This document shows positions 35,531 through 44,371 of a stretch of 64,000 nucleotides of DNA, piece after piece. The position numbers were made by a program, and so were the translations under genes. Source of the stretch: Curtobacterium sp. PhB115. Its GTDB lineage: Bacteria > Actinomycetota > Actinomycetes > Actinomycetales > Microbacteriaceae. The stretch spans positions 407,466 through 471,465 of the forward strand of contig NZ_RJKR01000006.1 of assembly GCF_003752025.1 (NCBI RefSeq), given 5' to 3'. Every line of letters starts with the position of its first letter. Position 1 is the stretch's first letter. Below the pieces are notes generated by a model that was given only the letters and a program-made list of their open reading frames with translations, was not told the origin of the DNA and made no database searches.

Positions 35531-36790
35531 ATGGGCGTCGACACCTGGATCGCCTTCGGGCTCGTCATCCTCTTCGTGCTCGTCGGCGGGGTGTTCGCCG
35601 CGGCCGAGATCGCACTCGTCTCGCTCCGTGAGTCACAGCTGCAGCAGCTCGAGCGTCGCGGCAGCCGCGGCGCTCGGGTCGCCGAGCTCGGGCGCGACCC
35701 GAACCGGTTCCTGTCCGCCGTGCAGATCGGCGTGACGGTCGCCGGCTTCTTCTCGGCCGCGTACGGCGCATCGTCGATCGCCCCGGACGTCGCGCCGCTG
35801 TTCACCGGCCTCGGGCTGGAGCAGGGCGCAGCGGAGGCTGTCGCCCTCGTCGCGATGACCCTCGTGATCGCGTACCTGTCGCTCGTCTTCGGCGAGCTCG
35901 TCCCGAAGCGCCTCGCCCTGCAGCGCGCCGAGGGCTTCTCGATGGCCGTCGCGCCGACCCTCGACCGCTTCGCCACCCTGATGCGCCCGGTGATCTGGGT
36001 CCTGTCCACCTCGACCGACCTGGTGGTGCGACTGCTCGGCGGCGACCCGAACGCCCGCAGCGAGTCGATGAGCACCGAGGAGCTCCGTGGCCTCGTCGAC
36101 GACCACGACGCGATCGATGCCCAGGGCCGCCGGATCGCGCGGAGTGCGCTGGACGCCAACGGCCGCATCCTCCGCGAGTCGATGCGTCCCTGGTACGACG
36201 TCTCGACGATCGACGCGACGCTGTCCGTCGCCGCGGCCACCGACCACGCCATCGGGGCCGGGCACACGCGCTACCTGGTGACCTCGGGTTCGCGCGACGC
36301 GGTCCAGGGCTTCGTGCACCTCCGCGACCTCCTCCGTCCGGCGGACCCCGACGCGGCCGTCTCGACGCTCGTGCGTCCCGTGCTCGCGCTGCCGGAGACG
36401 AAGTCGCTGTCGAGTGCGATCGCGGACATGCGGACCGAGGGGCACCAGATCGCCCTGGTCGTCGACGAGTACGGCGGGAGCGCCGGGATGGTCACGCTCG
36501 AGGCACTGCTCGAGGACCTCGTCGGACGCATCCGCGACGAGTGGGACGAACCCACCGCCGAGCACGACGGGGTGGACGGCGCCACGGTGCTCGAGGACCT
36601 GGCGGCCGACGGCGGACCGGTCCTGCCCGACGGCGACTACGAGACCGTCGGCGGCCTGGTGCAGGTGGCCCTCGACCGCATCCCCGAGGTCGGCGACGTC
36701 GTCGCCGTGGGCGACCACGTCATCGAGGTGACCGCCATGGACGGTCACCGTGTCGCGCGCGTGCGGATCGCCGTGGACGCGACCAGCTGA
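35531..36790 (+). CDS. CNNM/CorC family transporter (hemolysin-like)
   Basis: 419-residue membrane protein. The DUF21 domain (about 1-185) has four helices, including GGVFAAAEIALVSLRESQL and LSLVFGELVPKRLALQRAE; a CBS pair follows (about 205-325, with IALVVDEYGGSAGMVTLE), then a CorC_HlyC domain at the C-terminus. Such proteins export or sense magnesium or cobalt. The start at 35531 gives a normal first helix. A type B hairpin follows the stop. Confidence 0.93.
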   Translation: MGVDTWIAFGLVILFVLVGGVFAAAEIALVSLRESQLQQLERRGSRGARVAELGRDPNRFLSAVQIGVTVAGFFSAAYGASSIAPDVAPLFTGLGLEQGAAEAVALVAMTLVIAYLSLVFGELVPKRLALQRAEGFSMAVAPTLDRFATLMRPVIWVLSTSTDLVVRLLGGDPNARSESMSTEELRGLVDDHDAIDAQGRRIARSALDANGRILRESMRPWYDVSTIDATLSVAAATDHAIGAGHTRYLVTSGSRDAVQGFVHLRDLLRPADPDAAVSTLVRPVLALPETKSLSSAIADMRTEGHQIALVVDEYGGSAGMVTLEALLEDLVGRIRDEWDEPTAEHDGVDGATVLEDLAADGGPVLPDGDYETVGGLVQVALDRIPEVGDVVAVGDHVIEVTAMDGHRVARVRIAVDATS

Positions 36791-36794
36791 CGGT

Positions 36795-36829
36795 CGGGAG
36801 GCGCGGTGCGGGCCCGCCACGGGCCTCCC
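36795..36829. terminator. Type B hairpin, copy 4
   Basis: GGGAGGCGCGG and CGGGCCTCCC form an imperfect hairpin just after the CNNM stop, before a same-strand gene. Probably the terminator of the CNNM gene. Confidence 0.6.
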
Positions 36830-36892
36830 GGCTCGCAGGCGGGTACCGCTGGTGCCTGCCGGGAGGCCAGGACCGCCACGTACGCTCTCCCC

Positions 36893-37804
36893 ATGGGTAT
36901 CGACGTGCGCAACGAGATCCGCGACTTCCTGTCCTCACGGCGGGCGCGGCTCACCCCCGAGCAGGTCGGCATGCCGTCGTTCGGTGGCGGTGTCCGACGC
37001 GTGCCCGGCCTGCGTCGGCACGAGGTCGCGATGCTCGCCGGCGTCAGCGTCGACTACTACACACGGCTCGAGCGGGGATCGCTGAAGGGCGTCTCGGACA
37101 GCGTGCTCGAGGGGCTCGCGAGTGCCCTGCAGCTCGACGAGGACGAACGCGTCCACCTGTGGGACCTCACCCGGCTGGCGAACTCCGGCGTCAAGACCAT
37201 GCACCGGAACGTGCCCACCCGGGTCCGCCCCGGCGTGCAGCGGCTCCTCGACGCCATCACCGGAGCACCGGCGTGGGTGCGGAACGAGCGCGGTGACGTC
37301 GTCGCGACGAACGAGCTCGGCCGGGCGCTCTACTCGCCGATGTTCGCCGGGCCCGGTCGACCGGTGAACACCGCCCGCTTCACGTTCCTCGACCCGGCGG
37401 CACGGGAGTTCTTCCCGGACTGGGCGCAGACCGCGAAGGACGCCGTCGCCGTGCTCCGCGCCGCCGCGGTGTCGAACCCCTGCGAGCCCGGGCTCATCAC
37501 GCTCGTCGGCGAGCTGTCCACCCGCAGCGAGGAGTTCCGCGGCTGGTGGGCCGCGCACGACGTCCGGCTGCAGCGCACCGGGAAGAAGCGCATCAGCCAC
37601 CCGATCGTCGGGGAGCTCCAGCTCGTGTTCGAGGCACTCGACCTCGTCGCCGACCCCGGCCTGACGATGTTCTCGTACTCGGCCGAGCCCGGCAGCGAGT
37701 CGGAGCGGTCCCTGGCGTTGCTCGGCAGCTGGGCCGCGACCGAACGCGCCGAGCGGTACGCGGCACTGCGCGAGTCGGAGTCCGAGTCCGAGTCGGTCGA
37801 CTGA
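36893..37804 (+). CDS. XRE regulator with MmyB-like C-terminal domain (1)
   Basis: 303-residue transcription regulator. The helix-turn-helix is LRRHEVAMLAGVSVDYYTRLERG (about 40-62, written here in full family form) and the C-terminal MmyB-like ligand domain (about 105-280) has LYSPMFAGPGRPVNTARFTF and ELSTRSEEFRGWWAAHDV, a fold that in relatives binds fatty acids. The last residues are an acidic ES repeat. The ATG is six bases after TACGCT (leaderless). It is one of three paralogs in the window. Confidence 0.92.
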   Translation: MGIDVRNEIRDFLSSRRARLTPEQVGMPSFGGGVRRVPGLRRHEVAMLAGVSVDYYTRLERGSLKGVSDSVLEGLASALQLDEDERVHLWDLTRLANSGVKTMHRNVPTRVRPGVQRLLDAITGAPAWVRNERGDVVATNELGRALYSPMFAGPGRPVNTARFTFLDPAAREFFPDWAQTAKDAVAVLRAAAVSNPCEPGLITLVGELSTRSEEFRGWWAAHDVRLQRTGKKRISHPIVGELQLVFEALDLVADPGLTMFSYSAEPGSESERSLALLGSWAATERAERYAALRESESESESVD

Positions 37805-37850
37805 CCCGCGCCGAGGCCCGTTCGGCGGCACCCGACCGTAGGGTGGAAGC

Positions 37851-38690
37851 GTGACGAGGACGACGGACGGATCAGCGGGGGACGCCGACTACGCCCGCAT
37901 CGGTGACGGCTACCGGCAGTACCGCCGCCCGGAACCCACCTTCGCCCGGGCGATCGTCGCAGCCCTCGGCGACGCACGGACCGTGCTCAACGTCGGCGCC
38001 GGCGCCGGGTCGTACGAACCGACCGACCGCGAGGTCACCGCGGTCGAGCCCTCGGCCACGATGCGCGCGCAGCGGCCGGACACCCTGCCCACCGCGATCG
38101 ACGCCACCGCCGAGCACCTGCCGTTCGCCGACGACACGTTCGACGCCGCGATGACGACGTTCTCCGTGCACCAGTGGAGCGACCTCGAAGCGGGGCTGGC
38201 CGAGATGCGCCGGGTCACCCGCGGCCCGATCGTGATCCTGACGTGCGACCCCAGCCGGGTCGAGGACTACTGGCTCGCCGAGTACGCGCCCGAGGTCATG
38301 GCGACCGAGGCCCGGCGGTACCCCGCCCTCGGCCGGATCGCCGACGCACTGCCCACCGACACCGTGACGAGCACCCCGCTGCCGATCCCCTTCACCTGCG
38401 TCGACGGGTTCTCCGAGGCGTACTACGCCCGCCCCGAACGGCTGCTCAACCCCGGTGCCCGTGCGGCGAACTCGGCCTGGAGCTTCGTCGACGAGCTCAC
38501 CGCGAGGCGTTCGGTCGCCGCACTGCGAACCGCCCTGGAGTCCGGCGAGTGGGACCGGCGGCACGGAGCGCTGCGGATCCGCCCGTCCTACGACGGGGCG
38601 CTGGTCCTCGTCACCGCGGAACCGACGAGGGCGCCGACGGCTGGCACGTCGACCGCTGGCACGTCGACGGCTGGCACGTCGACGGCTTGA
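37851..38690 (+). CDS. Class I SAM-dependent methyltransferase
   Basis: 279-residue methyltransferase of the Methyltransf_11 type. VLNVGAGAGSYEP is the SAM-binding glycine loop, VTAVEPSATM the acidic loop, EHLPFADDTFDAAMTTFSVH the post-motifs. The C-terminal residues 262-279 are a tandem TAGTS repeat from four 15-base DNA copies just before the stop. GTG start six bases after TAGGGT (leaderless). Substrate unknown. Confidence 0.88.
   Translation: MTRTTDGSAGDADYARIGDGYRQYRRPEPTFARAIVAALGDARTVLNVGAGAGSYEPTDREVTAVEPSATMRAQRPDTLPTAIDATAEHLPFADDTFDAAMTTFSVHQWSDLEAGLAEMRRVTRGPIVILTCDPSRVEDYWLAEYAPEVMATEARRYPALGRIADALPTDTVTSTPLPIPFTCVDGFSEAYYARPERLLNPGARAANSAWSFVDELTARRSVAALRTALESGEWDRRHGALRIRPSYDGALVLVTAEPTRAPTAGTSTAGTSTAGTSTA
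38634..38690 (+). repeat. 15-base tandem repeats at the methyltransferase 3' end
   Basis: Three to four copies of GCTGGCACGTCGACG (with GACCGC and GACGGC variants) encode the TAGTS tail and run to the stop codon; a partial copy (ACACGTCGACG) continues to 38700 past the stop. Confidence 0.9.
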
Positions 38691-38700
38691 CACGTCGACG

Positions 38701-38706
38701 TAGGCT
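38701..38706 (+). promoter_or_regulatory. -10 hexamer of the FBP-leader transcript
   Basis: TAGGCT stands six bases before the GTG of the small upstream ORF, the same geometry as about 20 other starts in the window, so transcription should begin at or next to that GTG. No convincing -35 is present. Confidence 0.5.
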
Positions 38707-38712
38707 GGTCGG

Positions 38713-38763
38713 GTGAGCTTCCAGGAGGTGGTCGGCGCCCCTATCGCCGGCATCAGGGCGTGA
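38713..38763 (+). CDS. Putative leader peptide (uORF) before the FBP-domain gene
   Basis: A GTG-started reading frame of 16 codons encoding MSFQEVVGAPIAGIRA and ending TGA, placed exactly six bases after TAGGCT, so it would be translated from the 5' end of the mRNA. It contains AGGAGGTG (38722-38729), complementary to ACCTCCT near 38810. Size, position and pairing potential fit an attenuator leader peptide. There is no comparative support here; it could be chance. Confidence 0.45.
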   Translation: MSFQEVVGAPIAGIRA

Positions 38764-38871
38764 GGCCCCTGGTCGTGCCCTCGGGCGCGGCCACCCTCGT
38801 CGAACCCTGACCTCCTCCGCCCGGTGCGGTGTGCGTCCGCACACCCCGGGTCTGCTCGAAAGCGAACCACC
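38764..38871 (+). promoter_or_regulatory. Structured leader of the FBP-domain gene
   Basis: Between the uORF stop and the FBP start lie GGGCGCGGCCACC (38784-38796), able to pair with GGTGGTCGGCGCCC inside the uORF (38728-38741), ACCTCCT able to pair with the uORF's AGGAGGT, and a compact hairpin GGTGTGCG/CGCACACC (38828-38845). Mutually exclusive folds are possible. The gene itself has only a weak ribosome site, as expected if expression is gated. Confidence 0.45.
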
Positions 38872-39354
38872 ATGCTCCCCATCACGGAGAAGACCCTCCG
38901 CACGTCCTTCGTCAACGCCTCCCGCAAGGAGACGTCCGACATCACCCTGCCCACCGACTTCGACACGATCGACTGGGACGCCCTCGACTTCCTCGGCTGG
39001 CGGGACCCGAAGATCGGTCGGCGCGCGTACGCCGTCGTGCCGACGCTCGAGGGTCCGCTCATCGGCATCCTGTTCCGGCAGGCCGAGGCCTCGTCCCGGT
39101 CCCGGGCGCAGTGCTCGTGGTGCCAGGACGTGAAGCTGCCGAACGACGTCGTGTTCTACAGCGCGAAGCGGTCGGGGCCCGCCGGCCGGAACGGCAACAC
39201 CGTCGGCACCCTCGTGTGCCAGGACTTCCAGTGCTCCCGCAACGTCCGGAAGCTCCCGCCGCCGGCCTACGAGGGCTACGACGTCGAGGCCGCCCGCCTG
39301 CGGCGGATCGAGGACCTGCAGCTCCGCGCAGCGTCCTTCGCCGCGGAGGTCTAG
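38872..39354 (+). CDS. FBP domain protein (FusB-like EF-G-binding, zinc finger)
   Basis: 160-residue protein of the FBP/FusB family, which binds elongation factor G and helps release it from ribosomes; FusB/FusC give fusidic acid resistance in staphylococci. Residues 1-75 form the EF-G-contacting helical part (LRTSFVNASRKE, FLGWRDP), and the C-terminal treble-clef zinc finger has cysteines 81, 84, 116 and 121 (CSWC, CQDFQC). Start ATG 38872. Preceded by an unusual uORF leader. Whether it protects against fusidic acid or serves routine recycling is unknown. Confidence 0.88.
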   Translation: MLPITEKTLRTSFVNASRKETSDITLPTDFDTIDWDALDFLGWRDPKIGRRAYAVVPTLEGPLIGILFRQAEASSRSRAQCSWCQDVKLPNDVVFYSAKRSGPAGRNGNTVGTLVCQDFQCSRNVRKLPPPAYEGYDVEAARLRRIEDLQLRAASFAAEV

Positions 39355-39372
39355 TCCCCGACGCCCCTGCAG

Positions 39373-39420
39373 GACGGCCTGGAGGCGCGGGGCGGGGCCG
39401 CCACGCGCCTCCAGGCCGTC
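39373..39420. terminator. Type B hairpin, copy 5
   Basis: Perfect 17-base arms (39373-39389 and 39404-39420), with core GGCCTGGAGGCGCG, around a 14-base loop, directly after the FBP stop. Likely terminator of the FBP gene. Confidence 0.7.
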
Positions 39421-39447
39421 ACACGCGACCGTTTCAGAGCCGCGGGT

Positions 39448-39478
39448 CGCGTTGCGGGGGAAACCGCCCGGTAACGCG
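39448..39478. promoter_or_regulatory. Inverted repeat before the urate operon
   Basis: CGCGTT (39448-39453) and AACGCG (39473-39478) with GGG/CCC extensions lie 30 bases before the -10-like TAGCCT (39497). A repressor of purine degradation could bind here; identity unknown. Confidence 0.35.
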
Positions 39479-39508
39479 GGTGAAACGGGCGTTCCATAGC
39501 CTCGGCAC

Positions 39509-40318
39509 ATGGACCTCGGCGACCTCGACGACGCGACCGCCCCCGATGCCGCAGCGGTGGTCCGGGGGTGGGCCGACGTGCCCGAGTGGGTGGACGCCCT
39601 CGTCGCCGCGCGCCCGTTCGGTTCCGTGCCGTCGCTGCTCGATCGTGCCCGGACGCTCGCCGCGTCGTGGGGAGCGTCCGAGCTCGACAGCGCCCTCGGA
39701 GACCACCCGCGGATCGGGGACCGGCCGACCGATGCCGCGTCCGCGTCCGAACAGTCGTCGATGCGGACCGCAGCGGACGACGTCGCCGGACGCATCGCCG
39801 ACGGCAACGCCCGGTACGAGCAGCGCTTCGGACGCGTGTTCCTCGTCCGGGCCGCCGGGCGGAGCCCCGAGGAACTCCTCGCCGAACTCGAGCGGCGGCT
39901 CGGCAACGACCCGTCGACCGAGACGCAGGAAGCCGTGGCAGCCCTCGCGGACATCGCCCTGCACCGCATCCGGTCGACCTTCGGCGTGCCGCACCTGACC
40001 ACCCACGTGCTCGACGCCACCACCGGCACCCCGGCGGTCGGCGTGGGCCTGACGCTCAGCACCGTCGACGGCACCGTCGACGGCACCGTCATCGCGTCCG
40101 GCACGACCGACGGGGACGGCCGTGCGGCACTCGGACCCGACGTGCTCCCGCGCGGCGACCACGTGCTGCGGTTCGAGACCGGGGCGTACTTCGCCGCTGC
40201 CGGTGTCCCGACCTTCCACCCGTTCGTGTCCGTGGCGTTCACCGTCACGGGCACCGACCACCTGCACGTGCCGTTGCTGCTGAGCCCCTTCGCCCACAGC
40301 ACCTACCGAGGGAGCTGA
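39509..40318 (+). CDS. Bifunctional OHCU decarboxylase / hydroxyisourate hydrolase (UraD-UraH fusion)
   Basis: 269-residue fusion of the two enzymes that follow uricase on the way to S-allantoin. The N-terminal UraD domain (about 5-155) has the active-site motif HPRIGD at 66-71; the C-terminal transthyretin-like UraH domain (about 163-269) has LTTHVLDATTGTPA and ends YRGS, its invariant tetrapeptide. UraD and UraH are usually separate proteins, and here UraD precedes UraH. The ATG is six bases after TAGCCT. The stop lies three bases before the uricase start. Confidence 0.92.
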   Translation: MDLGDLDDATAPDAAAVVRGWADVPEWVDALVAARPFGSVPSLLDRARTLAASWGASELDSALGDHPRIGDRPTDAASASEQSSMRTAADDVAGRIADGNARYEQRFGRVFLVRAAGRSPEELLAELERRLGNDPSTETQEAVAALADIALHRIRSTFGVPHLTTHVLDATTGTPAVGVGLTLSTVDGTVDGTVIASGTTDGDGRAALGPDVLPRGDHVLRFETGAYFAAAGVPTFHPFVSVAFTVTGTDHLHVPLLLSPFAHSTYRGS

Positions 40319-40321
40319 CCC

Positions 40322-41239
40322 ATGCCGGAGACGACCGTCCACCTGGGACCGAACAAGTACGGCAAGGCCGAGAACCGCCTGGTCCGCGTGACCCGGCACG
40401 GCGACCGGCACGAGATCGCCGACCTCACCGTGACGTCGCAGCTCGTCGGCGAGGCGTTCGCGGGCTCCTTCACGGCCGGGGACAACTCCCGGATCGTGGC
40501 CACCGACACCCAGAAGAACACCGTGTTCGCGCTGGCGAAGGAGCACGGGGTCGGCGCTCCCGAGGACTTCCTCGCCCTGCTCGCCGACCAGTTCACGGGC
40601 GAGTTCGACTGGGTCGAGGGCGGGCTCTGGCAGGCCGAGGTGCACCCGTGGGAACGCATCACGGTCGACGGGCAGCCGCACGACCACTCGTTCCGCCGCA
40701 CCGGGACGGGCACCCGTCTGGCGACCGTGCACGTCGAGGGTGGCGAGCGCCACGTCACCGGCGGGGTGAAGGACCTGGTCGTGCTGAAGTCGACCGGGTC
40801 CGAATTCCACGGGTTCCCGCGGTCACGGTTCACCACCCTGCCGGAGACCACCGACCGCATCATGGCGACCGAGGTCACGGCGCGGTGGCGGTACCTGCCC
40901 GCGGCCGTCGAGGCGGGGATCGACTACGACGGGCTGTACGAGGAGGTCGTCGCCGTGATGCTCGAGCAGTTCGCGACGGTGCACTCCCTCGCCCTGCAGC
41001 AGACCCTGTGGGAGATGGGTCGGGCGGCGATCGAGCTCCGACCCGAACTCGCCGAGGTGCGGTTCGCGATGCCGAACAAGCACCACTTCGTCGTGGACCT
41101 GTCGCCGTTCGACATGACGAACGAGAACGAGGTGTTCATCGCCGCCGACCGGCCGTACGGGCTCATCGAGGGCACCGTCGTCCGGGACGGCGTGGCAGAT
41201 GCCCCCACGGCGTGGGAGCACCTGCCCGCCTTCGTCTAG
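40322..41239 (+). CDS. Urate oxidase (uricase)
   Basis: 305-residue cofactor-free uricase, converting urate to 5-hydroxyisourate, the substrate of the fused UraH/UraD protein upstream. The tunnel-fold signature VATDTQKNTVFALAK (catalytic threonine) is present, with LGPNKYGKAENRLVRV at the N-terminus (catalytic lysine) and NKHHFVVDL near the C-terminus. GGGAGC precedes the ATG. With its neighbour it forms a two-gene operon, convergent with a purine permease. Confidence 0.96.
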   Translation: MPETTVHLGPNKYGKAENRLVRVTRHGDRHEIADLTVTSQLVGEAFAGSFTAGDNSRIVATDTQKNTVFALAKEHGVGAPEDFLALLADQFTGEFDWVEGGLWQAEVHPWERITVDGQPHDHSFRRTGTGTRLATVHVEGGERHVTGGVKDLVVLKSTGSEFHGFPRSRFTTLPETTDRIMATEVTARWRYLPAAVEAGIDYDGLYEEVVAVMLEQFATVHSLALQQTLWEMGRAAIELRPELAEVRFAMPNKHHFVVDLSPFDMTNENEVFIAADRPYGLIEGTVVRDGVADAPTAWEHLPAFV

Positions 41240-41265
41240 GTCCCGTGCGGGCCACTTTCGAGCCG

Positions 41266-42672
41266 TCAGTGCGCTTCTGCCTCGGTGGGGAGGGCGATCG
41301 GGGCCGTCGAGCGGACCCCGTCGTGCGAGCTGACCAGCGGGTCCTCGCCGAACCGCTCCTGCACCGAGCGCGACCCGAGCAGCAGGTTGAGCAGGATCGC
41401 CGCGACCGCTCCGGCCGAGATCCCCGAGTCGAAGACCAGCGTGAACCAGGTCGGGAACTGGCCGTAGATCTCCGGTGCGACGGTCGGCAGCAGGGCGATC
41501 CCGAGCGGCAGCGCCACGACGAGCACGTTCCGGTTGTCGAACCGCACCTTCGACAGCGTGCGGATGCCGCTCGCCGCCACCATGCCGAACAGCGCGACAC
41601 CGGCGCCGCCGAGGACCGCGTGCGGGATCGCCTCGACGACCGCCGCGACCTTCGGCACCAGGCCGAGCACCACGAGGATGCCGCCGGCCGCCGTCGCGAC
41701 GTACCGGGAGCGAACCCCCGTCAGCGCGACGAGCCCGACGTTCTGCGCGAACGCCGTGTACGGGAACGTGTTGAACACCCCGCCGACGACGGTGCCGAGT
41801 CCGTCCGCGCGCAGACCGTCGGCGAGCGTGCGCTTCGACACGGGACGCCCGGTGACCTCGCCGACCGCGATCATGTCGCCGGTGGTCTCGGTCATGATGA
41901 CGAGCCCGACGACGAGCATCGAGACGATCGAGGCGAGGTCGAACGTCGGCAGGCCGAAGTGGAACGGCGTGACGAACGCGAACCAGCCCGCGTCACCGAT
42001 GCCCGAGCCGTCGACCATGCCGGGCACGAAGAGCGCCACGACGGTGCCGAGCAGGAGCCCGAACAGGACCGACACCCGTGCGAGCCCCCGTGGTGCGAAC
42101 CGCTCCACCAGGACGATCGCGAGCAGCACCCCGGCTGCGAACGCGACGTCGAGCGGGTCGGCGGCACCGTCCTTCCCGCCGTCGGTGACCCATCCGGCCG
42201 CGACGCTCATCAGCGACAGACCGATGATCAGGATGACGGTGCCGGTGACGATCGGTGGGAACAGCCGCACGAGCTGCGCGAACCAGGGCGCGACGACCAC
42301 CATGAAGACCCCGCACGCGATGGTCGCTCCGTAGACGGCGGTGATCCCGTGCTCGGAGCCGATCGCGATCATCGGACCGACGGCGGCGAAGGTGACGCCC
42401 TGCACAAGCGGCAGCCGGACCCCGAAGCGCCAGAACCCGACCGACTGCACGATCGTGGCGAGGCCCGCGACGAACAGGTCGGCGCTGATGAGGAAGGCCA
42501 GGTCGGCGCTGTCGAAGCCGAGCGCGCCGCCGACGATGAGCGGGACGGCGATCGCGCCCGCGTACATCGCGAGCACGTGCTGCAGTCCGAGCGGGAGGAG
42601 CCTGGCGAGTGGTGGGACGGTGTCGACGCCGTCCTCGGTCGGTGTGGTGCGCGCGGGCTTCGTGGTCGTCAT
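41266..42672 (-). CDS. Nucleobase:cation symporter-2 (uracil/xanthine/urate permease)
   Basis: 468-residue NCS2/UraA-fold transporter with about 14 helices. LGLQHVLAMYAGAIAVPLIVG is the conserved first helix, LVQGVTFAAVGPM and VVMTETTGD-like ETTGDMIAVGE hold the substrate-binding glutamate. Likely imports urate or xanthine for the neighbouring uricase operon. It is transcribed toward that operon. The ATG at 42672 has GAAGGGG upstream. Confidence 0.93.
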   Translation of the reverse strand: MTTTKPARTTPTEDGVDTVPPLARLLPLGLQHVLAMYAGAIAVPLIVGGALGFDSADLAFLISADLFVAGLATIVQSVGFWRFGVRLPLVQGVTFAAVGPMIAIGSEHGITAVYGATIACGVFMVVVAPWFAQLVRLFPPIVTGTVILIIGLSLMSVAAGWVTDGGKDGAADPLDVAFAAGVLLAIVLVERFAPRGLARVSVLFGLLLGTVVALFVPGMVDGSGIGDAGWFAFVTPFHFGLPTFDLASIVSMLVVGLVIMTETTGDMIAVGEVTGRPVSKRTLADGLRADGLGTVVGGVFNTFPYTAFAQNVGLVALTGVRSRYVATAAGGILVVLGLVPKVAAVVEAIPHAVLGGAGVALFGMVAASGIRTLSKVRFDNRNVLVVALPLGIALLPTVAPEIYGQFPTWFTLVFDSGISAGAVAAILLNLLLGSRSVQERFGEDPLVSSHDGVRSTAPIALPTEAEAH

Positions 42673-42786
42673 GGCGTCCCCTTCGAGCGGTGGTTTCCCT
42701 GTGCTCCGGACGCTATGCAGCCACTGTTTCCCCGCGATGTCGGGCGTGCGACGAGTGGGTCACCCGGCGCACGCCCGAAACGCCGG

Positions 42787-43773
<987 letters not shown>

Positions 43774-43804
43774 GGTGCAGGTCTACTCCCGCTCCCTCAG
43801 GCGG

Positions 43805-43819
43805 AGGAGGATCACTCCT
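43805..43819 (+). promoter_or_regulatory. Hairpin covering the thioesterase ribosome binding site
   Basis: AGGAG-GATCA-CTCCT can fold so that the Shine-Dalgarno sequence pairs, with the GTG start immediately following. It may damp translation. Confidence 0.35.
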
Positions 43820-44362
43820 GTGAACCTGTACTTCCGGCTGTTCCTGCTCCAGTTGCGCGTCCGGCTCCGCCCGACCGTCCGCGGCCGTCGCCCGTCGCTC
43901 TGGGACGAGGTGCGCACCCCGTTCCGCGTGACCCTCACCGACCTCGACCCGCTGCGGCACGTCAACAACGGCAAGTACCTGTCGATGCTCGACCTCGGTC
44001 GGCTCGACCTGATGCTGCGGTCCGGCTTCTGGCGCGAGATCGCCGAGCGCGGCTGGTACCCGGTCGTCTCGGCGCAGACGATCACGTACAAGCGCTCCCT
44101 GACGCTCGGGCAGCGGTTCGGCCTCGTGACGCGGGTGCTCGGGCTCGACGACCGGGCGGCGTACCTCGAGCAGACGTTCGTGCGGAACGGGACCGTCGTC
44201 GCGCGGGCCGTGGTGCAGGCACGCTTCCTGCGGCGGTCGGGCGGGACCGTGTCGCCGGCGGAGCTCCTCGACGCGGCCGGCGGCACCGATCGGGACCTGA
44301 CCGTGCCGGAGTGGGTGCACGAGTGGGCGGGTGCCACCCGCATCAGCAGCACAGCGGGGTAG
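43820..44362 (+). CDS. Acyl-CoA thioesterase-like hotdog protein (4HBT)
   Basis: 180-residue single hotdog domain. LTDLDPLRHVNNGKYLSMLDLGR is the 4-hydroxybenzoyl-CoA thioesterase signature with the catalytic aspartate region and HVNN. A basic N-terminal segment (LRVRLRPTVRGRR) precedes it. GTG start at 43820 behind AGGAGG. Ten bases separate it from the flavoprotein gene downstream, so they are co-transcribed. Confidence 0.87.
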   Translation: MNLYFRLFLLQLRVRLRPTVRGRRPSLWDEVRTPFRVTLTDLDPLRHVNNGKYLSMLDLGRLDLMLRSGFWREIAERGWYPVVSAQTITYKRSLTLGQRFGLVTRVLGLDDRAAYLEQTFVRNGTVVARAVVQARFLRRSGGTVSPAELLDAAGGTDRDLTVPEWVHEWAGATRISSTAG

Positions 44363-44371
44363 ACAGGTCCG

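Noticed and set aside
38687..38692. TTGACA as a -35 box for the FBP leader promoter
   Set aside because: Only eight bases separate it from TAGGCT, far too few for a normal promoter; it belongs to the methyltransferase stop region.
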